64,000 nucleotides of DNA from Rhodococcus ruber NBRC 15591 (GCF_001894945.1 NZ_BCXE01000023.1:124001-188000), one strand, 5' to 3'; positions 1-8,752 are shown, counted from the first letter of the stretch. Numbers and translations: made by a program. Notes: generated by a model from the letters alone, not told the origin.

Positions 1-717
1 GGTCAGCGCCAGCATCGCCAGCCATCCGAGGGCGGGCCAACCGGGGGTGAGGTCGACCGGGCCCCACAGCGAGCCGACGGAAGTGCCGACGACGCCGGCG
101 ACGAGAGTCGACACGAACACCTGCGAGGAGGCTCTTCGTTCCGAACCCGCCCGACCGGCGACGAAGAGGTAGGTGCCGTACGCGAGGCCTGCGGCCAGTG
201 CCAGCAGTGTTCCCCACATCGACCGATCGGTCTCGCCGCCGCCGAACAGGGCTCCACCGGCGAGCGCGACACCGGCGAACAGGAAGGGGACCGCCAGGAC
301 GAAGCGCACCGGGACCCGTTCGCGGAAGACCAGCCACGCCAGCAGCGGGACGACGACGACCTGGACGTTGACGACGACCGTGGCGATTCCGGCACCGATC
401 ATCTCGATCGATCGTGCCCACAGCGCGAAGTCGATGCCCAGCATCGCGCCGCCGAGCGCCTGGGTGGCGAGCACGCGGCGCGAAATGCCTCCGTGTCGCC
501 GAATCTCGTGCAGGGCAAGAAGGCCCAGTACGGGAAGAGCGAATGCGCACCGGAAGAGGGTCGATGTCGCCGGCGACACCCCGGAGAGCTTGATCAGGCC
601 GGCCGTCAGCGACGTCGCCGCGGCACCTGCCAGCACCGTCACCCGCGGATCCACGGGGGTGACGGTGAAGCGGGGGCGGGCGACGAGCACAGGTGGCAGG
701 CGCGGTCCGGAGGTCAT
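1..717 (-). CDS. EamA/DMT-family transporter (partial, C-terminus off the window)
   Basis: Reading from an ATG at 717 to the window edge gives 239 uninterrupted codons. The protein is strongly hydrophobic, with successive membrane segments (for example LPVLGLLAL, VVPLLAWLVF, VLAVPFLFAGVALAGGALF) and the pattern of the first EamA repeat of drug/metabolite exporters. Family members are about 280-300 residues, so roughly 50 residues are missing. It is a probable inner-membrane exporter; the substrate cannot be told. It diverges from the LysR gene 73 bp away, an arrangement in which the regulator often controls the exporter. Confidence 0.8.
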   Translation of the reverse strand, partial: MTSGPRLPPVLVARPRFTVTPVDPRVTVLAGAAATSLTAGLIKLSGVSPATSTLFRCAFALPVLGLLALHEIRRHGGISRRVLATQALGGAMLGIDFALWARSIEMIGAGIATVVVNVQVVVVPLLAWLVFRERVPVRFVLAVPFLFAGVALAGGALFGGGETDRSMWGTLLALAAGLAYGTYLFVAGRAGSERRASSQVFVSTLVAGVVGTSVGSLWGPVDLTPGWPALGWLAMLALT

Positions 718-790
718 GCTCGAATTCTCGAGGGGCCGACCCGTGAGCACAAGTAAATATTCGTGCCGATGAATCGGTAGAGTTACTACC

Positions 791-1693
791 GTGTTGAGCG
801 TCGAGCGCCTCCGGGCCCTGTGTGCGGTCGCCGAGTACGGTTCGATCAGTGCGGCGGCGCAGGCCCTGCATGTGACCCCGTCGGGGGTATCGCAGCAGTT
901 GCACAAGTTCGAGCGCGAGGTCGGTGTGGCGCTGCTGGTGCCGTCCGGTCGCGGAGTGCAGCTCACCGATGCGGGCCGCCTGCTGGCGCGCCGTGGGCGA
1001 GAGGTGATATCCCTTCTGGCGCAAGCAGAATCGGAGGTCGTGTCTCTCGAGCGCGACGTGGTCGGAGACCTGCGGATCGGGTCGTTCGCGTCGGCGAGCC
1101 GGGTCGTCGCTCCGGCGGCGATCGCCGCCCTGCAGCGCCGCCACGCCGGACTCCGGATCGGTTTCGTCGTCGGTGAGACCGAGGAACTCGTCCCTGCGGT
1201 TGTTCGGCGTGAGTTGGATCTGGCCGTCGTCGACAGCTGGGTCACGATGCCGTTCCAGCTCCCCGAAGCGGCGGTATGCACGCTCGTGCACCGTGATTCC
1301 GCCGACGTTGCGCTTCCGATCGATCATCCTCTGGCGCACCGGGACTACGTCGATCTCGACGAGATCGCGCAGATGCCGTGGACGACCTGGACGAAGGGTG
1401 CCGTCTTCCACACCTGGCTGGTCCAGACGCTGCGCAAGCGGGGCGTCGAGCCCCGGGTCCGTTACGAGGTGCCGGAGTTCGCTGCCCAGCTCGAGTTCGT
1501 CGCGCACGGCCTCGCCGCCGCACTGGTGCCGCGCCTGGCTCGGGTGTGGGTGCCGGAGACGATCGCGATCGTGCCGGTACGGCCGACGTTGGAGCGGGAG
1601 ATCTACGCCCTCCGGCGCCGGGACAACGACCGGCCCGCGGTGCGCGCCGGTATCGCGGCGCTCAGCGAGTCGTTTGCCGGGATCGGTACCTGA
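791..1693 (+). CDS. LysR-family transcriptional regulator
   Basis: This 300-residue protein has an N-terminal winged helix-turn-helix (about residues 4-62, with SISAAAQALHVTPSGVSQQL) and a LysR substrate-binding domain from about residue 90. Length and architecture are standard. The GTG start is preceded by TAGAGT (778-783) and seven bases with no ribosome-binding site, which fits a leaderless transcript. It diverges from the EamA exporter gene and probably controls it. The inducer is unknown. Confidence 0.88.
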   Translation: MLSVERLRALCAVAEYGSISAAAQALHVTPSGVSQQLHKFEREVGVALLVPSGRGVQLTDAGRLLARRGREVISLLAQAESEVVSLERDVVGDLRIGSFASASRVVAPAAIAALQRRHAGLRIGFVVGETEELVPAVVRRELDLAVVDSWVTMPFQLPEAAVCTLVHRDSADVALPIDHPLAHRDYVDLDEIAQMPWTTWTKGAVFHTWLVQTLRKRGVEPRVRYEVPEFAAQLEFVAHGLAAALVPRLARVWVPETIAIVPVRPTLEREIYALRRRDNDRPAVRAGIAALSESFAGIGT

Positions 1694-1759
1694 GTGTGCC
1701 AGTGGACCGCCTCCGCGATCCCGGTGCATCCACCTCCGGTTCTCGCCTGCCGCAATCGA

Positions 1760-2395
1760 TTACGTGCGCGTGCATCCGCAGGTGCCGACGTCCCGCTCGG
1801 GGCGCAGGCCCCGGAGGAACACCGCGATCGGCCGGGCCAGTAGCGCGACGCTCTCCTCCGTGCCGGCGGTGACACCGTCCAGCGACCGGGCGCCGAGCAG
1901 CCGGTCCGCGGTCAGTCCCTCGGCCAGGCTCACGAGATCGGCGGCTGCGGCGTCGGCGTCCTCGGCTTCGCAGGCGAGCGCGAGGCCGCGCGCGGCCTCG
2001 CGGGAGAACAGAGAGGTCGCCAGGGCGGCGCGCTGTTCGGCGGCGATGGTCGGATCGGTGGCCAGGGCGTACCGCACGAGCAGATCCCGGCGGCGGTGGC
2101 TCAGGTTGTGGTCGAGCACCGTCGCGACCGCTCGCGCGGCGGCGTCGACGTCGATCGGGGCCGGTGGCCGGGTGAGGCCGGAGTGTGCGAACTCGGCACG
2201 GGAGCGTTCGGTGAGACGGCGCACGGCCGCATCGATCAGACCGCTGCGGGTGCGGAAGTAGTACGAGCACGAACCGTCGGGAAGGTCGAGGGCGCGGTCC
2301 ACCGCCCGGTGGGTCAGGGCGCGCAGTCCGTCACGGGCGATCAGGTCGAGGGTGGTCTCGGCGATCAGGGCGCGGCGATCGGGACTGCGGGCCAT
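1760..2395 (-). CDS. TetR-family transcriptional regulator
   Basis: The 211-residue protein has a TetR helix-turn-helix at about residues 7-52 (LIAETTLDLIARDGLRALTH, then DGSCSYYFRTRSGLIDA) and a divergent ligand-binding domain. I chose the ATG at 2395 because TAGAGT lies seven bases upstream, which suits a leaderless message; an in-frame ATG at 2413 would add six residues. An 18-bp palindrome at 2403-2420 covers this promoter and the one for the divergent ATPase gene, so autoregulation and control of that gene are likely. The ligand is unknown. Confidence 0.85.
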   Translation of the reverse strand: MARSPDRRALIAETTLDLIARDGLRALTHRAVDRALDLPDGSCSYYFRTRSGLIDAAVRRLTERSRAEFAHSGLTRPPAPIDVDAAARAVATVLDHNLSHRRRDLLVRYALATDPTIAAEQRAALATSLFSREAARGLALACEAEDADAAAADLVSLAEGLTADRLLGARSLDGVTAGTEESVALLARPIAVFLRGLRPERDVGTCGCTRT

Positions 2396-2402
2396 GCCCG
2401 GA

Positions 2403-2420
2403 ACTCTACACATGTAGAGT
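2403..2420. promoter_or_regulatory. Palindromic operator with two divergent -10 boxes
   Basis: ACTCTACA-CA-TGTAGAGT is an inverted repeat with perfect 8-bp arms. Each arm carries TAGAGT, one on each strand, matching the actinobacterial TANNNT -10 element. The site therefore covers the divergent promoters of the TetR gene (start 2395) and the ZapE-like gene (start 2430-2448). Operator function is inferred. Confidence 0.6.
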
Positions 2421-2447
2421 CCCCGGCACGTGCAGAGGAGGATGACG

Positions 2448-3410
2448 GTGGACGATCCGCACCAGCGCGCCGGCGCGGAGGCGCTGCATCGGCTCGGTGG
2501 CGATCTCGCTGCCCGGCGGGCCTCCCCGTCGGGCGTCTACCTGTGGGGGCCGGTCGGCCGGGGCAAGACGTGGCTGATGGACCGGTTTCTCGAGACGGTG
2601 CCCGTGTCCGCGCGACGGCACCACTTCCACGGCTTCTTCACCGCCCTGCATGCGCATGCGCATCGACTCGGCTCGATCGACGACGCCGTCGATGCCGCGG
2701 TCGGCGACGCCCGCGTGCTGTGCTTCGACGAGTTCCACGTCCACGACATCGGCGACGGCATGCTCGTCGCGCGTGCCGTGCGCACCCTCCTCGGACGGGG
2801 CGTCGCGCTCGTCGCCACCTCCAACTATCCGCCGTCGGGGTTGCTGCCCAACCCCCTGTTCCACCACCTGTTCGAACCCACCATCGTCCTGCTCGAACGC
2901 CGGATGGAGGTGGTCGAGGTCGGGGGGCCGATCGACCGTCGCCGCACGGCCGCGCCCGCACCGGACGGCGGGTTCGGGTCGGGCGAGTTCCTCTCGCCCG
3001 GCGTCCTCGACCTGCCGGAACCGGGGGAGCGGCGAACGCTGCGGCCGTCGGGCCGGGCTCTGCCTGCGCTCGCCGTGCGCGGCGGCGTCGTCTGGTTCGA
3101 CTTCGCCGACCTGTGCTGCGCGCCCACCGCGCCCGCCGACTACCTCGCAGTCCTTCGCGACCACCCCGAGTGGATCGTCACCGGCGTCCCGCCGCTGCGC
3201 GAGGTCGACCCGGACGCCCTGCGCCGATTCGGCAACGTCGTCGATGTGCTGTGCGACGCCGGCGCCCGGCTCACGGTGTGCGCCACCGTCGCGCGCGCCG
3301 ACTTCGCGACGTCCGTCCCCGCCGAACCCGACGTCGACCGGCTGCTCAGCCGCCTCGCCCTGCTCCGCGAACCCGCCCGAGCCTGGATTCAGGACAGCCA
3401 AACCTTATAG
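2448..3410 (+). CDS. zapE: ZapE/AFG1-family ATPase
   Basis: AFG1/ZapE-type P-loop ATPase. Visible motifs are Walker A GPVGRGKT (about residues 33-40), Walker B LCFDEFHVHD and a sensor-like LVATSNYPP. The reading frame opens at GTG 2430 and also has an ATG at 2442, but AGGAGG at 2436-2441 is ideally spaced only for GTG 2448. That start gives 320 residues, typical of the family. Bacterial ZapE associates with the division machinery and mitochondrial AFG1 acts in protein quality control. A TetR-type palindrome overlaps the promoter, and the adenylation-acyltransferase gene follows closely. Confidence 0.8.
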   Translation: MDDPHQRAGAEALHRLGGDLAARRASPSGVYLWGPVGRGKTWLMDRFLETVPVSARRHHFHGFFTALHAHAHRLGSIDDAVDAAVGDARVLCFDEFHVHDIGDGMLVARAVRTLLGRGVALVATSNYPPSGLLPNPLFHHLFEPTIVLLERRMEVVEVGGPIDRRRTAAPAPDGGFGSGEFLSPGVLDLPEPGERRTLRPSGRALPALAVRGGVVWFDFADLCCAPTAPADYLAVLRDHPEWIVTGVPPLREVDPDALRRFGNVVDVLCDAGARLTVCATVARADFATSVPAEPDVDRLLSRLALLREPARAWIQDSQTL

Positions 3411-3419
3411 ACTGCCGCG

Positions 3420-5993
3420 GTGTCACCACGTTCCACCGAGCTCGTCGACTGTCCGACGGTTCCGTTCGTCCGACGCCTCGCCGAGCACGGCGAACGGACC
3501 GCACTCGTCTGCGACGGCGCCGAGATCACCTATCGCGACCTGGCCGAGCGGGTCGCCGGCATCGCCGACCGACTCGGCACCACCCGCCGGCTCGTGCTCG
3601 TCGTCGGAGCCAACACCGTCGACGCGATCGTCGCCTACCTGGCGGCACTGTCCGCCGGCCATCCCGTCCTGCTCGTGCCCGGCGACCGGCCCGACGCCCT
3701 CGCCGCGACGATCGAGGCGTACCGGCCCGACGTCGTCGTCGACGGCGGCCGCCTGGAGGAACTCGCCGAGGGCACCGGCCACGACCTGCACCCCGACCTG
3801 GCGCTGCTGTTGAGCACCTCCGGCTCGACCGGCTCGCCCAAGCTCGTCCGCCTGTCGCACCGCAACGTGCAGGCCAACGCCGAGGCCATCGCCGACTACC
3901 TCGACATCCGCGACACCGACCGCGCGATCACCACGCTGCCGATGCACTACTGCTACGGGCTGTCGGTGCTGCACAGCCACCTGTTGCGGGGCGCCGGCGT
4001 CGTGCTCACCGACCGGTCCGTCACCGACCCCGGATTCTGGGACCTCGTGCACCGGCACCGGATCAGTGCACTCGCCGGCGTGCCGTACACCTTCGACCTG
4101 CTCGACCGTGTCGGTTTCGCGGACATGGCCCTGCCGCACCTGCGCTACGTCACCCAGGCCGGCGGTCGCCTCGACCCCGACCGCGTCCGCCGCTACGTCG
4201 GCCTCGGCCATCGCCGCGGGTGGCGGTTCTTCGTGATGTACGGGCAGACCGAGGCCACCGCCCGCATGGCCTACCTGCCCCCGCATCTCGCCGCGGAGCA
4301 CCCCGACACGATCGGCGTCCCCGTCCCCGGCGGCGCCTTCCGCATCGACCCCGTGCCCGGGGCCGGCGACGGTGCCGGCGAACTCGTCTACACCGGGCCC
4401 AACGTCATGCTCGGCTATGCCACGGACCCGTCCGATCTGGCTCTGGGGCGCACCGTCGACGAACTGCGCACCGGGGATCTCGCCGTCCGCACCGACGCCG
4501 GGCTGTACCGGATCGTCGGCCGTCGATCGCGCTTCGCGAAGCTGTTCGGTCTTCGCATCGATCTGCAACGCATCGAATCAGTCCTCACGCGCCACGAACT
4601 CGCCGCGTGCTGCGCCGGCGGCGACGACGAACTGATCGTCGCCGTCGAGTCCGCCGACGCCGCGCACGTACGGGCGGTCGCGGCGCGCGCGAGCGGACTG
4701 CCCGAGTCCGCGGTGCGGGTGTGCGTCGTGGCCGAGCTGCCCCGCACACCGAACGGCAAACCGGACTACCGCGCTGTCGCCGCTCTGGGCGCTACCCCGG
4801 TGCCGCCGCGGCCGGCCCCCGAATCCCGGGCCGCCGACCTCCGGCAACTGCGGGAGCTCTACGCGGACGTACTCAGCCGCGACGACGTCACCGACGACAG
4901 CACGTTCGTCGGCCTCGGGGGCGACTCGCTGTCGTACGTGCGCATGTCGGTGCGGCTCGAGCGGCTGCTCGGGCACCTGCCCGCGGACTGGCCGACGACG
5001 CCGCTGCGCGAGCTGAGCCCGTCGTCGCGCCGGACACCGCGAGGCTGGCGGACCGTCGAGACCAACGTGCTCATCCGTGCCGTGGCGATCGTGTTCATCG
5101 TCGGCTCGCACCTGCACCTGTTCGCCCTCGTGGGGGGAGCGCATGTGCTGCTCGCCGCCGCGGGCTACAACTACGCGCGGTTCCAGCTGCCCAAGCCTCG
5201 CGCCGAACGGCTGCGCACCACCCTGCTCAGTGTCGCGCGGGTCGCCGCACCCGCCGCCGTGTGGATCGGCGCGGTACACGTGATCACCGGCGAGTACCGC
5301 TGGTCGAGTGTGCTGCTGCTCAACGGGGTGTTCGGACCGCCCGCCTGGACGAGGGAGTGGCGGTACTGGTTCGTCGAGGCACTGGTGTACGCGCTGGTCG
5401 CGGTGGCTCTGCTGCTCGCCGTTCCGTGGTTCGACCGGCACGAGCGACGATTCCCGTTCGCGTTCCCGCTCGGACTGGTGGGCCTGGGGCTGCTGACCCG
5501 GTACGAGGTGCTCGGGCCGGACATGCCGACCAGTCAGATCCTCGCCTCGTACGTGGTGTTCTGGCTCTTTCCACTGGGCTGGGCGGCAGCCCGGGCCGAC
5601 GCGGGGTGGCAACGGCTGGTGGTCTCCGCCGTGGCGATCGCGACCGTACCGGGGTTCTTCCACGCCGAACCCGAGCGCACCGCGCTCGTGATCGGTGGGC
5701 TGCTCCTGTTGATCTGGGTGCCGCGGATGTGGTGGCCGGTGCTGCTGGTGCGGCCGGCCGAGGTGCTCGCCGCGTCGTCGCTGTACATCTACCTGACCCA
5801 CTTCACGGTCTATCCGCAACTGCGGGACATCGACCCGTGGCTCGCGTTCGCGGCGTCACTCGTCGTGGGTGTGGCGTACTGGCAGCTGTGGGTGCGGCTG
5901 GGACAGCTGTGGGGCCGCTTGGGCAGGGGTCCCGTCGGCGCGATGCTCGCGCGGTCCGGTGCTACTCGCGCGCGTGAGGACGCGCGCAAGTAG
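3420..5993 (+). CDS. Adenylation-carrier-membrane acyltransferase fusion protein
   Basis: The protein has 857 residues in three modules. An ANL adenylation domain (about 1-465) shows LLLSTSGSTGSPK near 127, MYGQTEA, the RTGDL motif and PNGKPDYR. A phosphopantetheine carrier domain (about 475-530) has GLGGDSL, with Ser503 as attachment site. About ten membrane helices (about 545-845) follow, with GGAHVLLAAAGYN and SLYIYLTHF resembling acyltransferase-3 enzymes. It probably activates a carboxylic acid, loads it on its own carrier and transfers it to a membrane or envelope acceptor; acid and acceptor are unknown. The GTG start lacks a ribosome-binding site and follows TAGACT-N6 (3408-3413). The last residues and stop lie inside a terminator hairpin. 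Confidence 0.75.
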   Translation: MSPRSTELVDCPTVPFVRRLAEHGERTALVCDGAEITYRDLAERVAGIADRLGTTRRLVLVVGANTVDAIVAYLAALSAGHPVLLVPGDRPDALAATIEAYRPDVVVDGGRLEELAEGTGHDLHPDLALLLSTSGSTGSPKLVRLSHRNVQANAEAIADYLDIRDTDRAITTLPMHYCYGLSVLHSHLLRGAGVVLTDRSVTDPGFWDLVHRHRISALAGVPYTFDLLDRVGFADMALPHLRYVTQAGGRLDPDRVRRYVGLGHRRGWRFFVMYGQTEATARMAYLPPHLAAEHPDTIGVPVPGGAFRIDPVPGAGDGAGELVYTGPNVMLGYATDPSDLALGRTVDELRTGDLAVRTDAGLYRIVGRRSRFAKLFGLRIDLQRIESVLTRHELAACCAGGDDELIVAVESADAAHVRAVAARASGLPESAVRVCVVAELPRTPNGKPDYRAVAALGATPVPPRPAPESRAADLRQLRELYADVLSRDDVTDDSTFVGLGGDSLSYVRMSVRLERLLGHLPADWPTTPLRELSPSSRRTPRGWRTVETNVLIRAVAIVFIVGSHLHLFALVGGAHVLLAAAGYNYARFQLPKPRAERLRTTLLSVARVAAPAAVWIGAVHVITGEYRWSSVLLLNGVFGPPAWTREWRYWFVEALVYALVAVALLLAVPWFDRHERRFPFAFPLGLVGLGLLTRYEVLGPDMPTSQILASYVVFWLFPLGWAAARADAGWQRLVVSAVAIATVPGFFHAEPERTALVIGGLLLLIWVPRMWWPVLLVRPAEVLAASSLYIYLTHFTVYPQLRDIDPWLAFAASLVVGVAYWQLWVRLGQLWGRLGRGPVGAMLARSGATRAREDARK

Positions 5994-5999
5994 CACCGG
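5956..5999. terminator. Long-stem hairpin between convergent genes
   Basis: Twenty-base arms beginning CCGGTGCTACT and ending AGTAGCACCGG, with one mismatch, flank a GAGG loop. The hairpin contains the stop codon of the upstream fusion gene and faces the 3' end of the cholesterol oxidase gene. It is probably a bidirectional terminator. It lacks a U-tract, like many actinobacterial terminators. Confidence 0.65.
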
Positions 6000-6026
6000 G
6001 GGGTGCGGATACGGGCCGACCTCTCG

Positions 6027-7772
6027 TCAGGGCAGCAGCCGGTCGATGAAGCTGTTGCTGAAGATCCGGTGCGGGTCGAGGCGGTTGTACACCGCTCGCG
6101 CCGAGTCCCAGTTCTCGTCCGCGGGCACGCCCTCGCGGTAGGTGTCGGGCAGGACCTGCTCGACGATCCGCTGGTCCGTGTAGGGCAGCTCGGGACCGAA
6201 CGCCCAGCCCTTGGACCATTCGGGACGGAACGTGGCGTCGCCGTTGTCGTAGTGTCCGCGCATCCACTGCTCCATCTCGCGGTAGAACGCGAACATCCCG
6301 GGTGTACCGGGCACCCCGAGCACGTTGAGCCAGATCGCGGTGTCCCATTCGGGGTGATCGGGTCGCGGGCGGGTCGCGGAGATGGTCGGCGGCCCGGCGG
6401 ACGGGACCTGCACGTCGTCGGGCTGGTCGAGTCCGCAGCATCGGATCTCGACGGGGCCGTTGAGCGGGTACTGCCCCAGTGCCCGGTAGTGCTCGATGCG
6501 CTGATGGAACCACTGCGTGAAGTCGTGGATCACGTTCGCGATGTTGGCGCGGTTGGTGAGGACCGCGCCGCCGCCCTCCGTGAGCCGCAGGGTGGTGGCC
6601 TTGATGTAGAACTGCAGATCCTTCGACCAGCCCCAGATGTCGCTCGAGTTCGTGGCGGCGAGGCCCGCGACGGTGGTGTTGTAGTAGACCTGGCCGAAGG
6701 CCGGCGCGACGGCCGGATTCCCGGCGGTCATCTGCCCGAGCAGATCGGTGACCGGCTCGGGGACGTTGTCCGAGAACGGGTAGTTGTAGGGGCCGAACAC
6801 CTCGCGGGACGTGGCCGGCCGTTCGGGGGCGAGGGACCACACCTTCATCCACGGCTTGTCGGTGAAGGGGTACCAGATCGCCTCCGCACGCCCGGAAGCG
6901 CGCACGAAGCTCTCGAAGGTGCGTCCGGCGGCGCCGGCGGGGGCGAAGAGTTCGCGCCAGTCGATGTCGGTGTAGCTCTGGCACCGCATCCGCGTGTTCG
7001 GCCCGGCCTGCAGGGTGACCGAGGTGACGAACGTGCGACCCAGGTGCGTGAGCAGTGCGGTGCTGTCGGCGTCCGCGCGCGTGACGGTGCGCAGCGCGTA
7101 TTCGCTCCCGTTCCACGCCACCACGGTCAGTTCCGTGACGAGGTTGCTCAGCGAGCCGAACGTGTTCCCCGGCACCCGCGCTTCGCCGTCGGCGGGTAAC
7201 GCGGCGCCGTGGGCGTTGACGGCCAGGGAACCGGCGACGGACAGTACGCCGGGCGCGGGAAGGTTGGCCCAGCCGAGTCCGTTCGCCTGCAGCGCCGTGG
7301 TGATCGCGTCGAGCGTCGCGCCCGCACCTGCGGTGACGGTGGCGGGTGCCGATCCGGGGTTCACCGACACTGCGTTCAGGTGCACCATCGTGTCCGCCAT
7401 GATCACCTTGTCGATCGGTGCGCCGTTGACGATGGTCAGCGGCGTCCACCCGTGCATCGCGCCGCGTGGCCGGATGGTGTACCCGTGGGCGTGGGCCCAG
7501 TTCGCGAGGCGGACGACGTCCTCGGGACTGCGCGGGGCGCAGGTCCAGATGGCGTCCAGCATGATCTCCTTGGACCAGTTCTGGTAGGCCTGCTGGTACA
7601 GGGCGATGCCGTCGGGGAAGGCGGCCGGGGTGGGCAGCGTGGCGCCGGACGAGCCGGCCGGCACGGCGTGGACGGGGGTCCAGCCGCCGAGCGCGGTGGC
7701 CGCGAGGGCGCCCGCGCCGGCCGCGAGGAAACCGCGACGGGACAGGCGCAGGGGTTCGGTGCGAATCGTCAT
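6027..7772 (-). CDS. Tat-exported cholesterol oxidase, covalent-FAD (type II)
   Basis: The 581-residue protein closely resembles the vanillyl-alcohol-oxidase-type cholesterol oxidase of Brevibacterium sterolicum. It oxidises the 3-beta-hydroxyl of cholesterol and isomerises the product to cholest-4-en-3-one, making peroxide. An N-terminal twin-arginine signal (SRRGFLAAGAGALAA, residues 11-25) indicates folded export. RPRGAMHGWTP includes His107, the expected FAD attachment site, and conserved blocks such as ATNSSDIWGWSKDLQFYIK and EIRCCGLDQ follow. No KstR-type box was seen upstream. The gene is convergent with the acyltransferase fusion and separated from the next steroid gene by a GC-rich tandem repeat. 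Confidence 0.93.
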   Translation of the reverse strand: MTIRTEPLRLSRRGFLAAGAGALAATALGGWTPVHAVPAGSSGATLPTPAAFPDGIALYQQAYQNWSKEIMLDAIWTCAPRSPEDVVRLANWAHAHGYTIRPRGAMHGWTPLTIVNGAPIDKVIMADTMVHLNAVSVNPGSAPATVTAGAGATLDAITTALQANGLGWANLPAPGVLSVAGSLAVNAHGAALPADGEARVPGNTFGSLSNLVTELTVVAWNGSEYALRTVTRADADSTALLTHLGRTFVTSVTLQAGPNTRMRCQSYTDIDWRELFAPAGAAGRTFESFVRASGRAEAIWYPFTDKPWMKVWSLAPERPATSREVFGPYNYPFSDNVPEPVTDLLGQMTAGNPAVAPAFGQVYYNTTVAGLAATNSSDIWGWSKDLQFYIKATTLRLTEGGGAVLTNRANIANVIHDFTQWFHQRIEHYRALGQYPLNGPVEIRCCGLDQPDDVQVPSAGPPTISATRPRPDHPEWDTAIWLNVLGVPGTPGMFAFYREMEQWMRGHYDNGDATFRPEWSKGWAFGPELPYTDQRIVEQVLPDTYREGVPADENWDSARAVYNRLDPHRIFSNSFIDRLLP

Positions 7773-7808
7773 GGATGCGCTGCTTTCTCACCGCCCCGTG
7801 CCGGGACG

Positions 7809-7888
7809 GTGCTGGGAGAGGGCGGTGCTGGGGGAGGGCGGTGCTGGGGGAGGGCGGTGCTGGGGGAGGGCGGTGCTGGGGGAGGACG
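7809..7888. repeat. 16-bp tandem repeat, five copies
   Basis: Five consecutive units of about GTGCTGGGGGAGGGCG, the first and last each with one change, fill the gap between the cholesterol oxidase gene and the upstream hydratase gene. No coding role is apparent. The G-runs could form G-quadruplexes on the + strand. Confidence 0.9.
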
Positions 7889-7891
7889 GGG

Positions 7892-8752
7892 TCAGGCGAG
7901 GGTGAGGACGACGTCGGTGAGGGCGGGGGCGAGGTCACGCTCGACCACCGCGGCTGTCGCGAGCACGCGGTCGCCGGTCCGCCAGGCGCGCACCCTCAGT
8001 GTCTCGCCGGGAAAGACGACGCCGGCGAATCGAGCCTTGAATCCCCGTACGGCCGCGGCATCCCCGGCGAGGGCCGCATCCGTGATCGTCTTGCAGACGA
8101 TCCCGTAGGTGCACAGCCCGTGCAGGATCGGGGCGGGAAATCCGGCGGCTGTCGCGAACTCCGGATCCGAGTGCAGCGGGTTGCGGTCGCCGCACAGCCG
8201 GTACAGCAGGGCCTGCTGCGGCAGCGTCGCGACGTCCACCTCGAAATCGGGTGCCCGGCCGGGAAGTTCGACGGACTCGGACGGTCCGCGTTCGCCGCCG
8301 AAGCCGCCCTCGCCGCGGGCGAAGATGGACGAGCGGGCCGTCCACAGCGGACTACCGGCCGGATCCGTGGTCGTCGACTCCTGGACGATGACCGCGGCCT
8401 TGCCCTTGTCCCACACCTCGGCGATCCGGGTCACGGTGCGGCCCTTGCCTTCCGGCGGCAGGGGGGCGTGCACCGTCACCTCCTGGCTGCCGTGCACCAC
8501 CTTCGCCAGGTCGATCTCGACACCCGGGAACGACACCTTCGGCGGCTCGGTCGCGTGGAACGTCGCCGCGACGGTGGCGAAGGTGGGCAGGACCTGCGGG
8601 TCGCCGTCGCGCAGGTAGCGGAGCTCACCGAGGTCGGTGGGGCGGGCTCCGGCGCCGAGGCCGAGGTGATAGAGCTGGACGTCGCTGCTGTTCCAGGTGA
8701 ATTCCTGGACGGGCAGTTCGGCGCCGAGCGCGACGGCGGGATCGATGGGCAC
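7892..8752 (-). CDS. hsd4B: MaoC-type 2-enoyl-CoA hydratase, Hsd4B-like
   Basis: A 286-residue double hot-dog hydratase. The C-terminal half holds the R-hydratase-2 signature GDRNPLHSDPEFA, with Asp189 and His194 as catalytic residues, followed by ILHGLCTYG. It matches the neighbour of KstD in mycobacteria (Rv3538), which hydrates enoyl-CoA intermediates of the sterol side chain. I chose GTG 8752 because AAAGG precedes it by nine bases; the reading frame stays open well upstream, antisense to no gene. It lies 50 bp downstream of kstD on the same strand and should share its KstR-box promoter. Confidence 0.82.
   Translation of the reverse strand: MPIDPAVALGAELPVQEFTWNSSDVQLYHLGLGAGARPTDLGELRYLRDGDPQVLPTFATVAATFHATEPPKVSFPGVEIDLAKVVHGSQEVTVHAPLPPEGKGRTVTRIAEVWDKGKAAVIVQESTTTDPAGSPLWTARSSIFARGEGGFGGERGPSESVELPGRAPDFEVDVATLPQQALLYRLCGDRNPLHSDPEFATAAGFPAPILHGLCTYGIVCKTITDAALAGDAAAVRGFKARFAGVVFPGETLRVRAWRTGDRVLATAAVVERDLAPALTDVVLTLA

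Noticed and set aside
2096-5977. A 1293-codon + strand open frame across several genes
   Set aside because: It is a GC-rich shadow: the composition is almost all Arg, Ala, Gly and Pro, and it overlaps the well-supported ZapE-like and fusion-protein genes in another frame.
7809-7888. Possible CRISPR array
   Set aside because: Units are 16 bp and directly adjacent with no spacers, and no cas gene is near.
7209-8108. 299-codon + strand ORF antisense to the cholesterol oxidase and hydratase genes
   Set aside because: It runs opposite two strongly supported genes and its C-terminal part translates the tandem repeat.
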